Positions 48,580-57,071 of a stretch of DNA of 64,000 bases are shown here, piece by piece. Each line of letters starts with the position of its first letter. Within the stretch, counting starts at the first letter, position 1. The stretch spans positions 80,713-144,712 of the forward strand of contig NZ_JADNGY010000004.1 of the NCBI RefSeq assembly GCF_015553625.1. The letters run 5' to 3'. Below the pieces are notes generated by a model. It ran no database searches, was not told where the DNA came from, and was given only the letters and a program-made list of their open reading frames with translations. This stretch comes from Streptococcus australis (GTDB lineage: Bacteria; Bacillota; Bacilli; Lactobacillales; Streptococcaceae). A program made the translations under genes and the position numbers.

Positions 48580-49141
48580 AATGGCCTATCCCAATGAAAT
48601 CAATCGGATTATGGAAATCATCCAAGATGGCAAGGATAGCTTAGCTGCAGCTGGCGTGGACCAATGGCAGGATGGTTATCCGGATCAAGAAATCATTTTT
48701 GAGGATATCCTAGAAAGCCGTGGTTATGTAGCTGTAGAGAATCAAGAAGTCGTAGCTTATGCCACTCTCTACAAGGGAAATGAAGCAGCTTATAATGACA
48801 TTTATGATGGAAAATGGGAACATGATAACTATCTCTATATCAGTTTTCACCGGATCGCTGTTGCCAAAGAAGCTGCTGGACGAGGCGTAGCCCAAACCTT
48901 CCTTCAAGGCTTGATCGAAGGAGAGAAAGGCCCGGATTTTCGCTGTGATACCCATCCTGACAACAAGGTCATGCAACACCTTTTAGAGAAGTTAGGCTTC
49001 CATTACTGTGGGAAGGTACCAATTGATGGGGTGCGTCTCGCTTATCAGAAGATCAAACGAAAGGCAGAAACCAGTCTCTTCCAAGTGATTAGCGAAGATG
49101 ATCGTTGGGACTACCGTGCAGAACAGTCTCAAAATGACTAG
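48569..49141 (+). CDS. GNAT-family N-acetyltransferase
   Basis: Acetyl-CoA-dependent acetyltransferase of 190 residues. The CoA-binding motif A is HRIAVAKEAAGRGVAQTFLQGLI (Q/RxxGxG/A form GRGVA), with MEKLGF-like LLEKLGFHYCG at the end of the fold. Substrate unknown. The ATG at 48569 with AAAGGAGAG upstream is chosen; a much longer upstream frame lies inside rsmI. Coupled to ogt downstream by an 8-base overlap. Confidence 0.84.
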   Translation: MEIRMAYPNEINRIMEIIQDGKDSLAAAGVDQWQDGYPDQEIIFEDILESRGYVAVENQEVVAYATLYKGNEAAYNDIYDGKWEHDNYLYISFHRIAVAKEAAGRGVAQTFLQGLIEGEKGPDFRCDTHPDNKVMQHLLEKLGFHYCGKVPIDGVRLAYQKIKRKAETSLFQVISEDDRWDYRAEQSQND

Positions 49142-49622
49142 GTTTTATCGCCAACTCTATCAGAGTCCCTTGGGGCCTCTATCTGTTGTGGTGGATGAGG
49201 AAAGCCTAGTTGGGATCTGGTTTTGTGACCAAGCCAATTGTGAGCAGGGGCTTGAGCATATCGAAGAAGCTTGTCAGCCACTTCATGAAGCTGTCTTTGA
49301 ATGGCTGGATCGATACTTTATAGGGGAAAATCCTTCCATGCCCTTTCCCCTATCTCCTCAAGGGACAGACTTTCAACAAAGAGTTTGGGCCTATCTAGCT
49401 CAGATTCCCTATGGGGAAAGTCGGACTTATGGAGAGATTGCCCGGGCCTTGTCTTGCAAATCTGCCCAAGCCATCGGTCAAGCAGTAGGTCGGAATCCCT
49501 TGCTCCTCCTTATCCCATGTCACCGGGTGCTGGGTACGGAGAAAAAGTTGACAGGCTATGCTGCTGGACTAGATCGCAAGCGTTGGCTGTTGCAACATGA
49601 GGCCATATCTTGGAAAGAATAA
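49134..49622 (+). CDS. ogt: Methylated-DNA-protein cysteine methyltransferase
   Basis: Suicide alkyltransferase of 162 residues that removes methyl groups from O6-methylguanine. The acceptor site IPCHRVLG carries the nucleophile Cys, preceded by the DNA-binding helix YGEIARALSCKSAQAIGQAVGRNPLLL given here by span (about 103-130), and an N-terminal MGMT_1N-like domain. It overlaps the GNAT gene by 8 bases. The window also has a half-size MGMT-fold protein at 4668. Confidence 0.9.
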   Translation: MTRFYRQLYQSPLGPLSVVVDEESLVGIWFCDQANCEQGLEHIEEACQPLHEAVFEWLDRYFIGENPSMPFPLSPQGTDFQQRVWAYLAQIPYGESRTYGEIARALSCKSAQAIGQAVGRNPLLLLIPCHRVLGTEKKLTGYAAGLDRKRWLLQHEAISWKE

Positions 49623-49631
49623 GGAGAAAAG

Positions 49632-49985
49632 ATGTTATCATTTATTGAATACCCAAAATGTTCGACCTGCCGCAAGGCGAAATCGGAGTTAACGAGCTTA
49701 GGCTGTGAGTTTGATAGTCAAGATATCGTGGTAGACACCCCGACCAGTGAGCAACTACAAACTTGGATCAAGGAGTCTTCCCTACCAATCAAATCCTTCT
49801 TTAACACCAGTGGGATGAAGTATCGGGAGTTAGGCTTGAAAGACAAGGTGGATCAGCTTTCGATAGAAGAAGCGGCAGACCTTTTAGCTAGCGATGGCAT
49901 GCTGATCAAGCGCCCTCTCTTAGTGAAGGACGGAAAAGTTGTTCAAGTGGGTTACCGGAAGCTATATGCGGACTTAGGTTTGTAA
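49632..49985 (+). CDS. ArsC/Spx-family thioredoxin-fold protein
   Basis: A 117-residue protein with the redox motif CSTCRKA near the N-terminus, then LPIKSFFNTSGMKYRELGLKDK and LIKRPLLVKDGKVVQVGY, all typical of the ArsC/YffB/Spx group. The RPLL in place of an Spx RNA-polymerase-binding signature suggests a reductase-like or MgsR-like member rather than Spx itself. No arsenic genes adjoin. Confidence 0.82.
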   Translation: MLSFIEYPKCSTCRKAKSELTSLGCEFDSQDIVVDTPTSEQLQTWIKESSLPIKSFFNTSGMKYRELGLKDKVDQLSIEEAADLLASDGMLIKRPLLVKDGKVVQVGYRKLYADLGL

Positions 49986-50069
49986 GAGAAAAGGGAGTTG
50001 GACTCCCTTTTAATTCTGTCTTGAAGATGATATAATCATACGAGTGAAATCAATGAAAGAGAGTCAATC

Positions 50070-51611
50070 ATGAGTATTTTAGAGGTGAAAAATTTAAGCC
50101 ACGGATTTGGAGACCGGGCTATTTTTGAGGATGTGTCCTTCCGCTTGTTAAAGGGAGAGCATATCGGTTTGGTTGGAGCCAATGGTGAAGGAAAATCCAC
50201 CTTCATGAGCATCGTGACCGGCAAGATGCAACCCGACGAAGGGAAGGTTGAGTGGTCTAAGTATGTGACCGCTGGCTATCTTGACCAGCATGCTGTCCTA
50301 AAAGAAGGGCAAACGGTGCGCGATGTCTTGCGGACAGCCTTTGATGAACTCTTTAAAGCAGAGGCTCGCATCAATGACCTCTATATGGAAATGGCTGAGG
50401 ATGGAGCGGATATGGATGCTCTCATGGAAGAAGTCGGAGAGCTCCAGGATCGGTTAGAGAGTCGGGATTTCTATACTTTGGATGCCAAGATTGATGAAGT
50501 GGCGCGTGCTCTTGGGGTCATGGACTTTGGCATGGAGACCGATGTGACGGCCCTTTCAGGTGGGCAGCGGACCAAGGTCCTTTTGGCTAAATTGCTCCTT
50601 GAAAAACCAGATATCCTTCTCTTGGACGAGCCGACCAACTACTTGGATGCGGAGCACATCGATTGGCTCAAACGCTACTTGCAGAACTATGAAAATGCCT
50701 TTGTCCTTATTTCCCACGATATTCCTTTCTTGAATGATGTGATCAACATCGTCTACCATGTGGAAAATCAGCAGTTGACCCGCTATTCCGGAGACTACTA
50801 CCAATTCCTCGAAGTCTATGAAATGAAGAAATCGCAATTGGAAGCGGCTTATGAGCGGCAACAAAAAGAGATTGCTGATTTGAAAGATTTCGTAGCTCGC
50901 AATAAGGCACGTGTGGCGACACGGAATATGGCTATGTCTCGTCAGAAGAAGCTGGACAAGATGGAACTCATTGAGTTACAAAGTGAGAAACCAAAGCCCT
51001 CCTTTGAATTTAAAAATGCCCGGACTCCTGGACGCTTTATCTTCCAGGCCAAGGATCTCCAGATTGGCTATGACCGTCCTTTGACCAAACCTTTGAATCT
51101 AACCTTTGAACGCAATCAAAAGGTGGCCATCATCGGGGCCAACGGAATCGGGAAAACCACTCTCTTGAAGAGCTTGCTGGGAATCATCCCATCAATCGCT
51201 GGTGAAGTCGAGCGTGGAGACTACCTAGAGCTTGGCTACTTTGAACAAGAGGTCGAAGGTGGCAATCGTCAGACGCCGCTAGAGGCAGTCTGGAATGCCT
51301 TTCCGGCTCTCAATCAAGCAGAAGTCCGTGCAGCCCTTGCTCGCTGTGGTTTGACCACTAAACACATCGAGAGCCAAATCCAGGTGTTATCCGGTGGAGA
51401 GCAAGCCAAGGTACGTTTCTGTCTCTTGATGAACCGTGAAAACAATGTCTTGGTACTAGACGAGCCGACCAACCACTTGGATGTGGATGCCAAAGAAGAA
51501 TTGAAACGGGCTCTGAAAGAGTACAAGGGATCGATCCTCATGGTTTGCCACGAGCCAGACTTCTATGAAGGCTGGATGGACCAAATCTGGGACTTTAATG
51601 AATTGACGTAA
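50070..51611 (+). CDS. ABC-F family ATPase (YkpA/YbiT-like)
   Basis: Tandem ATPase of 513 residues without membrane segments: Walker A GANGEGKST and GANGIGKTT, signatures LSGGQRTK and LSGGEQAK, Walker B LLLLDEPTNYLD and VLVLDEPTNHLD, joined by the charged linker helices (about 245-300) of translation-acting ABC-F proteins. It probably acts at the ribosomal E site. It does not obviously carry an extended resistance-type linker. Its place beside slrA is as in pneumococcus, from memory. Confidence 0.9.
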   Translation: MSILEVKNLSHGFGDRAIFEDVSFRLLKGEHIGLVGANGEGKSTFMSIVTGKMQPDEGKVEWSKYVTAGYLDQHAVLKEGQTVRDVLRTAFDELFKAEARINDLYMEMAEDGADMDALMEEVGELQDRLESRDFYTLDAKIDEVARALGVMDFGMETDVTALSGGQRTKVLLAKLLLEKPDILLLDEPTNYLDAEHIDWLKRYLQNYENAFVLISHDIPFLNDVINIVYHVENQQLTRYSGDYYQFLEVYEMKKSQLEAAYERQQKEIADLKDFVARNKARVATRNMAMSRQKKLDKMELIELQSEKPKPSFEFKNARTPGRFIFQAKDLQIGYDRPLTKPLNLTFERNQKVAIIGANGIGKTTLLKSLLGIIPSIAGEVERGDYLELGYFEQEVEGGNRQTPLEAVWNAFPALNQAEVRAALARCGLTTKHIESQIQVLSGGEQAKVRFCLLMNRENNVLVLDEPTNHLDVDAKEELKRALKEYKGSILMVCHEPDFYEGWMDQIWDFNELT

Positions 51612-51615
51612 ACAC

Positions 51616-51643
51616 AAAAAGAGAACCGCGAGGTTCTCTTTTG
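51616..51643. terminator. Bidirectional terminator between the ABC-F gene and slrA
   Basis: AAAAGAGAACC and GGTTCTCTTTT around GCGA, with A and T flanks. Confidence 0.88.
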
Positions 51644-51644
51644 T

Positions 51645-52469
51645 TTATTTCTTGAAATCGTAGTCTTTTACGATTTCCATTTTTTCAATTTTGACATCTT
51701 CTTTTGGTTTGTCTTTGTCGTCCGTTTCAACTTCGGCAATTTTGTCGACTACATCCATGCCGTCGATGACTTGTCCAAAGACAGTGTAGTTCCCACCATC
51801 AAGGGTAGGGTTTCCACCATTCTTATAGGCTTCGATGATTTTAGCAGGGAAGCGCTCAGTTGGAAGCTTGCTGGACCAGTCTTCTTTATTTTGGTTAATA
51901 TAGAATTGGCTACCATTTGTATTTGGACCGGAATTGGCCATGGCTAAAGCACCACGAAGATTGTAGAGGTAAGGAGAGTATTCATTTTCAAAGCCTGCTC
52001 CTGAATCTTTAGAGCTATCTTTTCCTTTCCAAATGGACTCACCACCTGTACCATCTCCTTTAGGATCTCCTGTTTGGATCATAAAGTTATTAATCACGCG
52101 GTGGAAGAGGAGGCCATTATAATAGCCATCCTTAGCGTGGGTTAAGAAATTCTCAACGGCTAAAGGTGCGTATTTCGGAAAGAGCTTAACGGTAATGTCC
52201 CCTTTGTTGGTCGTGATTTTCACGACAGCTTCATCTTCAGCAACTTCGTTGGAGAGCTGAGGAAAGACCGCATTTTCATTGGTCATCGCATCTTGGATAT
52301 CCTTACGAAGCTGATCTAATTTCTTTTGTTCACTAGCATCTACGCTAGAAGTAGTTGATTGCTTAGTTTCTGAAGCCGAGCTAGAGGATGTCTTTGTATC
52401 TGATTGATTAGAGCCACATCCTGCCAAAGCTAAACCGGAAAATACAAGTAGGGCAATTAATTTTTTCAT
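51645..52469 (-). CDS. slrA: Cyclophilin-type peptidyl-prolyl isomerase lipoprotein SlrA
   Basis: Lipoprotein of 274 residues: signal [18 protein letters not shown] with lipobox LAGC, a Ser/Thr/Lys linker (20-50), then a cyclophilin domain ([36 protein letters not shown] given by span, about 110-145; [17 protein letters not shown] near 178) and the C-terminal KDYDFKK. The catalytic Arg lies in FHRV. It folds secreted proteins at the membrane; the pneumococcal homologue affects colonisation. Confidence 0.92.
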   Translation of the reverse strand: MKKLIALLVFSGLALAGCGSNQSDTKTSSSSASETKQSTTSSVDASEQKKLDQLRKDIQDAMTNENAVFPQLSNEVAEDEAVVKITTNKGDITVKLFPKYAPLAVENFLTHAKDGYYNGLLFHRVINNFMIQTGDPKGDGTGGESIWKGKDSSKDSGAGFENEYSPYLYNLRGALAMANSGPNTNGSQFYINQNKEDWSSKLPTERFPAKIIEAYKNGGNPTLDGGNYTVFGQVIDGMDVVDKIAEVETDDKDKPKEDVKIEKMEIVKDYDFKK

Positions 52470-52661
52470 ATTAATCCTTTCAACACATTAGTCTACCCTC
52501 TATTGTACCTTAATTTTCCATTTGATTCAAATCTATCCTTTGGATGAGGCGATATTCAGCTTGCGGGCCTATGAAAAATGAGGTATGATGGGAGGTAAGT
52601 CGTTTTGTTGGAAAATGAACGAATTCCCTCAAAAACCGTATCATGAATGGGAGGTTACAAA

Positions 52662-53426
52662 TTGGAGTATAAAACTCTACGCAAAAACTATAGACTCTAT
52701 ACTAGATCTGCTGGCCTTTTGGCAATGCTTCTCATTATTTGCATTGGGTTAGTGGTCAGAGATACTCTTCTTCAGACTACTGCCCTCTTTTTGGTCCTTG
52801 CAGGCTTGTTTTTATTCATCCAATGGCTCAAGAAGAGCTACACGAACAAATGCAACACCTTGCTGCATGTAGACTTAGATTTAGCTTTTTGGCAGCAATA
52901 CCTTCAGTTGAACAAGAATGTGAAAAAGCCCATTTTACAGATTGATATTAAGCTGACATCGGTCGCCTATTCTTTTATGATGGGAGATTTTGATATTGTC
53001 ATCAAGGAAGCTAGAGAAGCAATCAGTCAGAGGGAATTACCGCAGAAATATAAGAACTTTTTTGAAAGTTATCTTATTCGTTCGATTGTGCTGACAGATC
53101 CTGATTTGTCCAGAAAAGAGTTAGAGGCTCAGTTGAATGAATTGACCATCACAGAGCCCACACTAGCTGAGAAAACGAAAAAAGTCTGTCTCGCTCTTTA
53201 TGATTTAACCATTGCGCATCAAAGTAATGATTATTTCGAAGGCTTAAGCAATGACTTCAAGTACCAGCAGTTGGAAATTATCTACTACCAAGCCTTGAAT
53301 GCCACTCTTAAAAGAGATAAGCATAGAGCGAAGGAGCTTTTTCGTAAGTTGATTTCAGAAGATGAGTCGCTCTATATTGTTCAAAAGGCTCAACAATACT
53401 TGAAGGATGAGGGGAATTATCTGTAA
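52662..53426 (+). CDS. Membrane protein of unknown function with helical-repeat-like tail
   Basis: A 254-residue protein: two transmembrane helices near the N-terminus (about 17-35 and 40-58), then about 190 cytoplasmic residues of predicted helices resembling TPR-type repeats (for example VAYSFMMGDFDIVIKEAREAI). No family recognised. The start is most likely the TTG at 52662, since GGGAGG lies 7 bases before it; an in-frame ATG at 52647 overlaps that ribosome site. Confidence 0.7.
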   Translation: MEYKTLRKNYRLYTRSAGLLAMLLIICIGLVVRDTLLQTTALFLVLAGLFLFIQWLKKSYTNKCNTLLHVDLDLAFWQQYLQLNKNVKKPILQIDIKLTSVAYSFMMGDFDIVIKEAREAISQRELPQKYKNFFESYLIRSIVLTDPDLSRKELEAQLNELTITEPTLAEKTKKVCLALYDLTIAHQSNDYFEGLSNDFKYQQLEIIYYQALNATLKRDKHRAKELFRKLISEDESLYIVQKAQQYLKDEGNYL

Positions 53427-53492
53427 ATCCTCCAATCAAAACAGAATTTTTCCAAATGAAGGTATAAATAGTTCAAGAGAGATAGGATTAAA

Positions 53493-54047
53493 ATGGAGAA
53501 ACAGATGCCTACTATTTCAGATATATTAGAAAAATATTATGTAAATCATGAGGTGAATCCCTATATTTCGCCTGATAGGGATTTGGGAGCTTGGTTGTTG
53601 GACCCTAAGCCCGTTTCGAAGAGAAACATGGAGCTCCTCAAAGACGGATTACTTGCGGGGGATATCATTCTCTTGTGGCGGATCCATTTTGGAACATTTA
53701 CGACTGAGACTTGGTTTCCCAAGTACTTTGAATACACCTATGGGATTCATGCGCCGGAACATGTGAAAGTTTTGGTGGATAAGGGGTATGCTTATATCGA
53801 ATCAGCTTTTGATTCGCTGGACCACATCAATGCGACCATGAAAAAAGCCATTCTCAAAAAGAAAGGAGTCGCTGGCTTGTCCAAGATGAAAGCGGCCGAT
53901 TTGAACCAAGCTCTGGCTAATCACTTTACCGAAGAAGAGTTGGCACAAGAGTTCTCGGTTCGGGGCTATCAGTTGACGGAGAAAGGAAAGCAAGCGTTGG
54001 AAGAGCATCAAGCCATCATCGACCGCCATCCCAAGAAAAATCTATAA
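53493..54047 (+). CDS. Hypothetical protein with a C-terminal SAP/HeH-like helix pair
   Basis: A 184-residue soluble protein. The N-terminal part (about 1-95) includes DILEKYYVNHEVNPYISP and an acidic, aromatic-rich segment. The part from about 115 (ILKKKGVAGLSKMKAADLNQALANHFTEEELAQEF by span) resembles small helix-extended-helix modules that bind DNA or act in restriction-like proteins, followed by YQLTEKGKQALEEH. Function unknown. It is preceded by 66 bases without a clear promoter, so it may be co-transcribed with the gene before it. Confidence 0.65.
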   Translation: MEKQMPTISDILEKYYVNHEVNPYISPDRDLGAWLLDPKPVSKRNMELLKDGLLAGDIILLWRIHFGTFTTETWFPKYFEYTYGIHAPEHVKVLVDKGYAYIESAFDSLDHINATMKKAILKKKGVAGLSKMKAADLNQALANHFTEEELAQEFSVRGYQLTEKGKQALEEHQAIIDRHPKKNL

Positions 54048-54049
54048 GT

Positions 54050-54076
54050 AACAGTATCTGAGTGGTACTGTTTTCT
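54050..54076 (+). terminator. Terminator before ftsK
   Basis: AACAGTA (54050-54056) and TACTGTT (54066-54072), then a short T-rich tract. Confidence 0.65.
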
Positions 54077-54147
54077 TGTTGCTTTCGTAAATCGCAGAAA
54101 AGGATTTTACTAGAGAACTAGTCTAGAAATGTGGTATAATAAGGGTT

Positions 54148-56499
54148 ATGGCAAACAATAATCAATCAAAAAAAACACGGTCGACGAGACGACTGTCTAA
54201 AGCAGAAATAGAAAGAAAAAAAGCAATTCGCCGAATGATCATGACGATTGTCTTAACTCTCGTCTTCATTTTCGCCTTTTTACGATTAGGAGCCTTAGGC
54301 TTAGTGACCTACAACCTTATCCGGCTCTTGGTAGGTAGTCTGGCTTACGTCGCAATGACGGCTGTTATTGTCTACCTCTTCTTTTTCAAATGGATTGAGA
54401 AGCATGAGGGAACCTTGTCTGGCTTTTTAAGTCTTTTTGCAGGCTTACTATTGATCTATCAAGCTTACTTTGTCTCCCTCTTGAAACTTGAAGGCTCTTC
54501 TGTGGGGCCAACCTTATCACGTATCTTAGGGGACCTTGTACATCTTCGCGTCTCTTCTTTTGCAGGAGGAGGTTTGCTTGGTGCCATCCTGTACACGCCG
54601 ATTGCCTTCTTGCTTTCGAACATTGGGACTTACTTTATTGGAGGTCTCTTGATCGTACTAGGGCTTCTCTTGATGAGCTCTTATTCGGTTTATGACTTGT
54701 ATGAGCAGGCTGTCGCAGCTTTTCACTCCTTTATGGAAAAACGGGAAATTCGTCGTCAAGAGCGCTTTGTCGAGCGTGAAGAGAAGAAGGCCCTTCAAGC
54801 AGAAGCAGAGGAAGCTGCCCGCATCGAGCAACTTGCAGAAGCTAGTCCCATGAGCACAGAAGGCTATCCTGTAGATCTTGAGACAGGTGAGGTCATGGAA
54901 CCTGTGATCGAAGCAGAAGAGCTTGTAGAGGAGTCCTACCCTCAAATCTATCTACCAAATGAAGAGGAAGGTTATTCGGAAGACTGGCCAGAAGACAATC
55001 CAGAGGAAATGGAAGAACTTCCTGAGGAGGATGTGGATGAAGAAGTCACTGTGGACTTCACACCTAAGGAACTCCTTCAGTACAAACTTCCAACGATTGA
55101 TCTCTTCGCACCTGACAAACCGAAAAACCAATCCAAAGAGAAGAACATCGTTCGCAAAAATATCCGCATTTTGGAAGAAACCTTTGCAAGCTTTAACATC
55201 AAGGCGACAGTGGAACGGGCGGAAATCGGTCCTTCTGTCACCAAATATGAGGTCAAGCCGGCTGTCGGTGTGCGGGTCAACCGCATCTCCAACCTAGCAG
55301 ATGATTTGGCCTTAGCCCTTGCGGCCAAGGATGTGCGGATCGAAGCACCGATTCCAGGGAAGTCTCTGGTCGGGATTGAAGTGCCCAACTCAGAGATTGC
55401 GACCGTTTCCTTCCGTGAATTGTGGGAGCAGTCCAAAACAGACCCAGCTAAACTCCTTGAGATTCCTCTTGGGAAGGCTGTAGATGGTTCAGCTCGGACC
55501 TTTGATTTGGCCCGGATGCCCCACCTCTTGGTAGCTGGTTCTACCGGATCTGGTAAATCGGTTGCGGTTAATGGGATCATTTCGAGTATCTTGATGAAGG
55601 CCCGTCCGGACGAAGTCAAATTTATGATGGTCGATCCAAAGATGGTGGAGCTTTCTGTCTATAATGATATTCCTCACCTCTTGATTCCAGTTGTGACTAA
55701 CCCACGCAAGGCCAGTCGGGCCCTACAAAAGGTTGTCGATGAGATGGAAAATCGCTACGAACTCTTCTCGAAAGTGGGTGCTCGGAATATTGCTGGCTTT
55801 AATGCCAAGGTTGCGGAGTACAATACCCAGTCTGAGATGAAGCAAGTACCACTTCCATTGATTGTGGTCATTGTCGATGAGTTGGCAGACTTGATGATGG
55901 TGGCAAGTAAAGAAGTGGAAGATGCTATTATTCGTCTTGGACAGAAGGCGCGTGCGGCAGGGATCCACATGATCCTTGCGACCCAACGGCCATCGGTTGA
56001 TGTTATTTCAGGTTTGATCAAGGCCAATGTACCTTCCCGTGTCGCTTTTGCGGTTTCATCTGGGACCGACTCACGGACCATCTTGGATGAAAATGGGGCA
56101 GAGAAACTACTCGGTCGCGGAGACATGCTCTTTAAACCGATTGATGAAAACCACCCGATTCGTCTACAAGGGTCCTTTATCTCAGATGACGATGTGGAAC
56201 GGATTGTCAACTTTGTCAAGGAGCAGGCAGAAGCTGATTATGATGATGCCTTTGATCCAGGCGAAGTATCAGAGTCGGACTTTGATGGTGGTATGGGTGG
56301 CTCTGATGAAGGCGATCCTCTCTTTGAAGAGGCCAAAGCGCTCGTGATCGAGACCCAAAAAGCCAGTGCGTCGATGATTCAGCGTCGCTTATCAGTTGGC
56401 TTTAATCGGGCGACTCGCCTCATGGAAGACTTGGAAGCAGCAGGTGTCATCGGACCAGCTGAAGGAACCAAGCCAAGAAAGGTCTTGCAGACCAATTAA
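54148..56499 (+). CDS. ftsK: FtsK/SpoIIIE DNA translocase
   Basis: Septal DNA pump of 783 residues that clears the chromosome terminus from the closing septum. Four or five N-terminal transmembrane helices (about 28-190), an acidic Glu-rich linker (about 210-310), the alpha/beta motor (Walker [10 protein letters not shown], Walker B region [15 protein letters not shown]) and a C-terminal gamma winged helix ([25 protein letters not shown]) that reads KOPS/SRS-type sequences. A -10 TATAAT sits just before the ATG (near 54134). Confidence 0.95.
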   Translation: MANNNQSKKTRSTRRLSKAEIERKKAIRRMIMTIVLTLVFIFAFLRLGALGLVTYNLIRLLVGSLAYVAMTAVIVYLFFFKWIEKHEGTLSGFLSLFAGLLLIYQAYFVSLLKLEGSSVGPTLSRILGDLVHLRVSSFAGGGLLGAILYTPIAFLLSNIGTYFIGGLLIVLGLLLMSSYSVYDLYEQAVAAFHSFMEKREIRRQERFVEREEKKALQAEAEEAARIEQLAEASPMSTEGYPVDLETGEVMEPVIEAEELVEESYPQIYLPNEEEGYSEDWPEDNPEEMEELPEEDVDEEVTVDFTPKELLQYKLPTIDLFAPDKPKNQSKEKNIVRKNIRILEETFASFNIKATVERAEIGPSVTKYEVKPAVGVRVNRISNLADDLALALAAKDVRIEAPIPGKSLVGIEVPNSEIATVSFRELWEQSKTDPAKLLEIPLGKAVDGSARTFDLARMPHLLVAGSTGSGKSVAVNGIISSILMKARPDEVKFMMVDPKMVELSVYNDIPHLLIPVVTNPRKASRALQKVVDEMENRYELFSKVGARNIAGFNAKVAEYNTQSEMKQVPLPLIVVIVDELADLMMVASKEVEDAIIRLGQKARAAGIHMILATQRPSVDVISGLIKANVPSRVAFAVSSGTDSRTILDENGAEKLLGRGDMLFKPIDENHPIRLQGSFISDDDVERIVNFVKEQAEADYDDAFDPGEVSESDFDGGMGGSDEGDPLFEEAKALVIETQKASASMIQRRLSVGFNRATRLMEDLEAAGVIGPAEGTKPRKVLQTN

Positions 56500-56542
56500 T
56501 CTTTCTTTAAACGAAGAAGGAATGAGATATTTGACAATAGCA

Positions 56543-56575
56543 AAAACCTGCCTGTACAAGGGGCAGGTTTTCTTT
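56543..56575 (+). terminator. ftsK terminator
   Basis: AAAACCTGCC and GGCAGGTTTT, then TCTTT. Confidence 0.85.
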
Positions 56576-56600
56576 ACGATAAAAAGGAAAGGATAGCCAG

Positions 56601-56987
56601 ATGCATCTCGATACCATTCACCATATTGCCATTATTGGCCACGATTATGACAAAACCAGAGAATTTTATGTAGATAAATTGGGCTTTGAACCTTTAGACG
56701 AACACCATCGGCCAGAAAAGCAGGATATTCTCTTTAATATTCGAAAGGGAAATCTGACCTTGGAAATATTTATCAAACCAGATGCCCCAAAGAGACCCTT
56801 TCTCCCTCATCCAGAGCATACAGGTCTTCGTCATCTGGCTTTTCGAGTAGAAGATGTTCAAGCCTGTTTAGTAGAGTTTGACCAATTAGGAATCCCCCAT
56901 ACAGAGCTACGAGTGGATGATTTTGATGGGCGCAAAATGGCCTTCTTCTTTGATCCAGATGGCTTGCCTCTGGAACTCCACGAGTAG
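56601..56987 (+). CDS. VOC (glyoxalase/bleomycin-resistance fold) protein
   Basis: A 128-residue metalloenzyme-fold protein with paired beta-alpha-beta-beta-beta modules: HHIAIIGHDYDKTREFYVDKLGF at the start, RHLAFRVEDVQACLVEF, and MAFFFDPDGLPLELHE at the end. Likely metal ligands are His near residue 5, Glu in LTLEIF, His in RHLAF and Glu in LELHE. Resembles the YwbC/lactoylglutathione-lyase-like group; exact substrate unknown. Confidence 0.83.
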   Translation: MHLDTIHHIAIIGHDYDKTREFYVDKLGFEPLDEHHRPEKQDILFNIRKGNLTLEIFIKPDAPKRPFLPHPEHTGLRHLAFRVEDVQACLVEFDQLGIPHTELRVDDFDGRKMAFFFDPDGLPLELHE

Positions 56988-57071
56988 GTATAAAAAATCT
57001 TCGGTCTCTAGTTCCAAGCAAGAAGACAGCCTTTTTGCTAAACTGGATATAGATAAAAGAAAGAAGTATAT

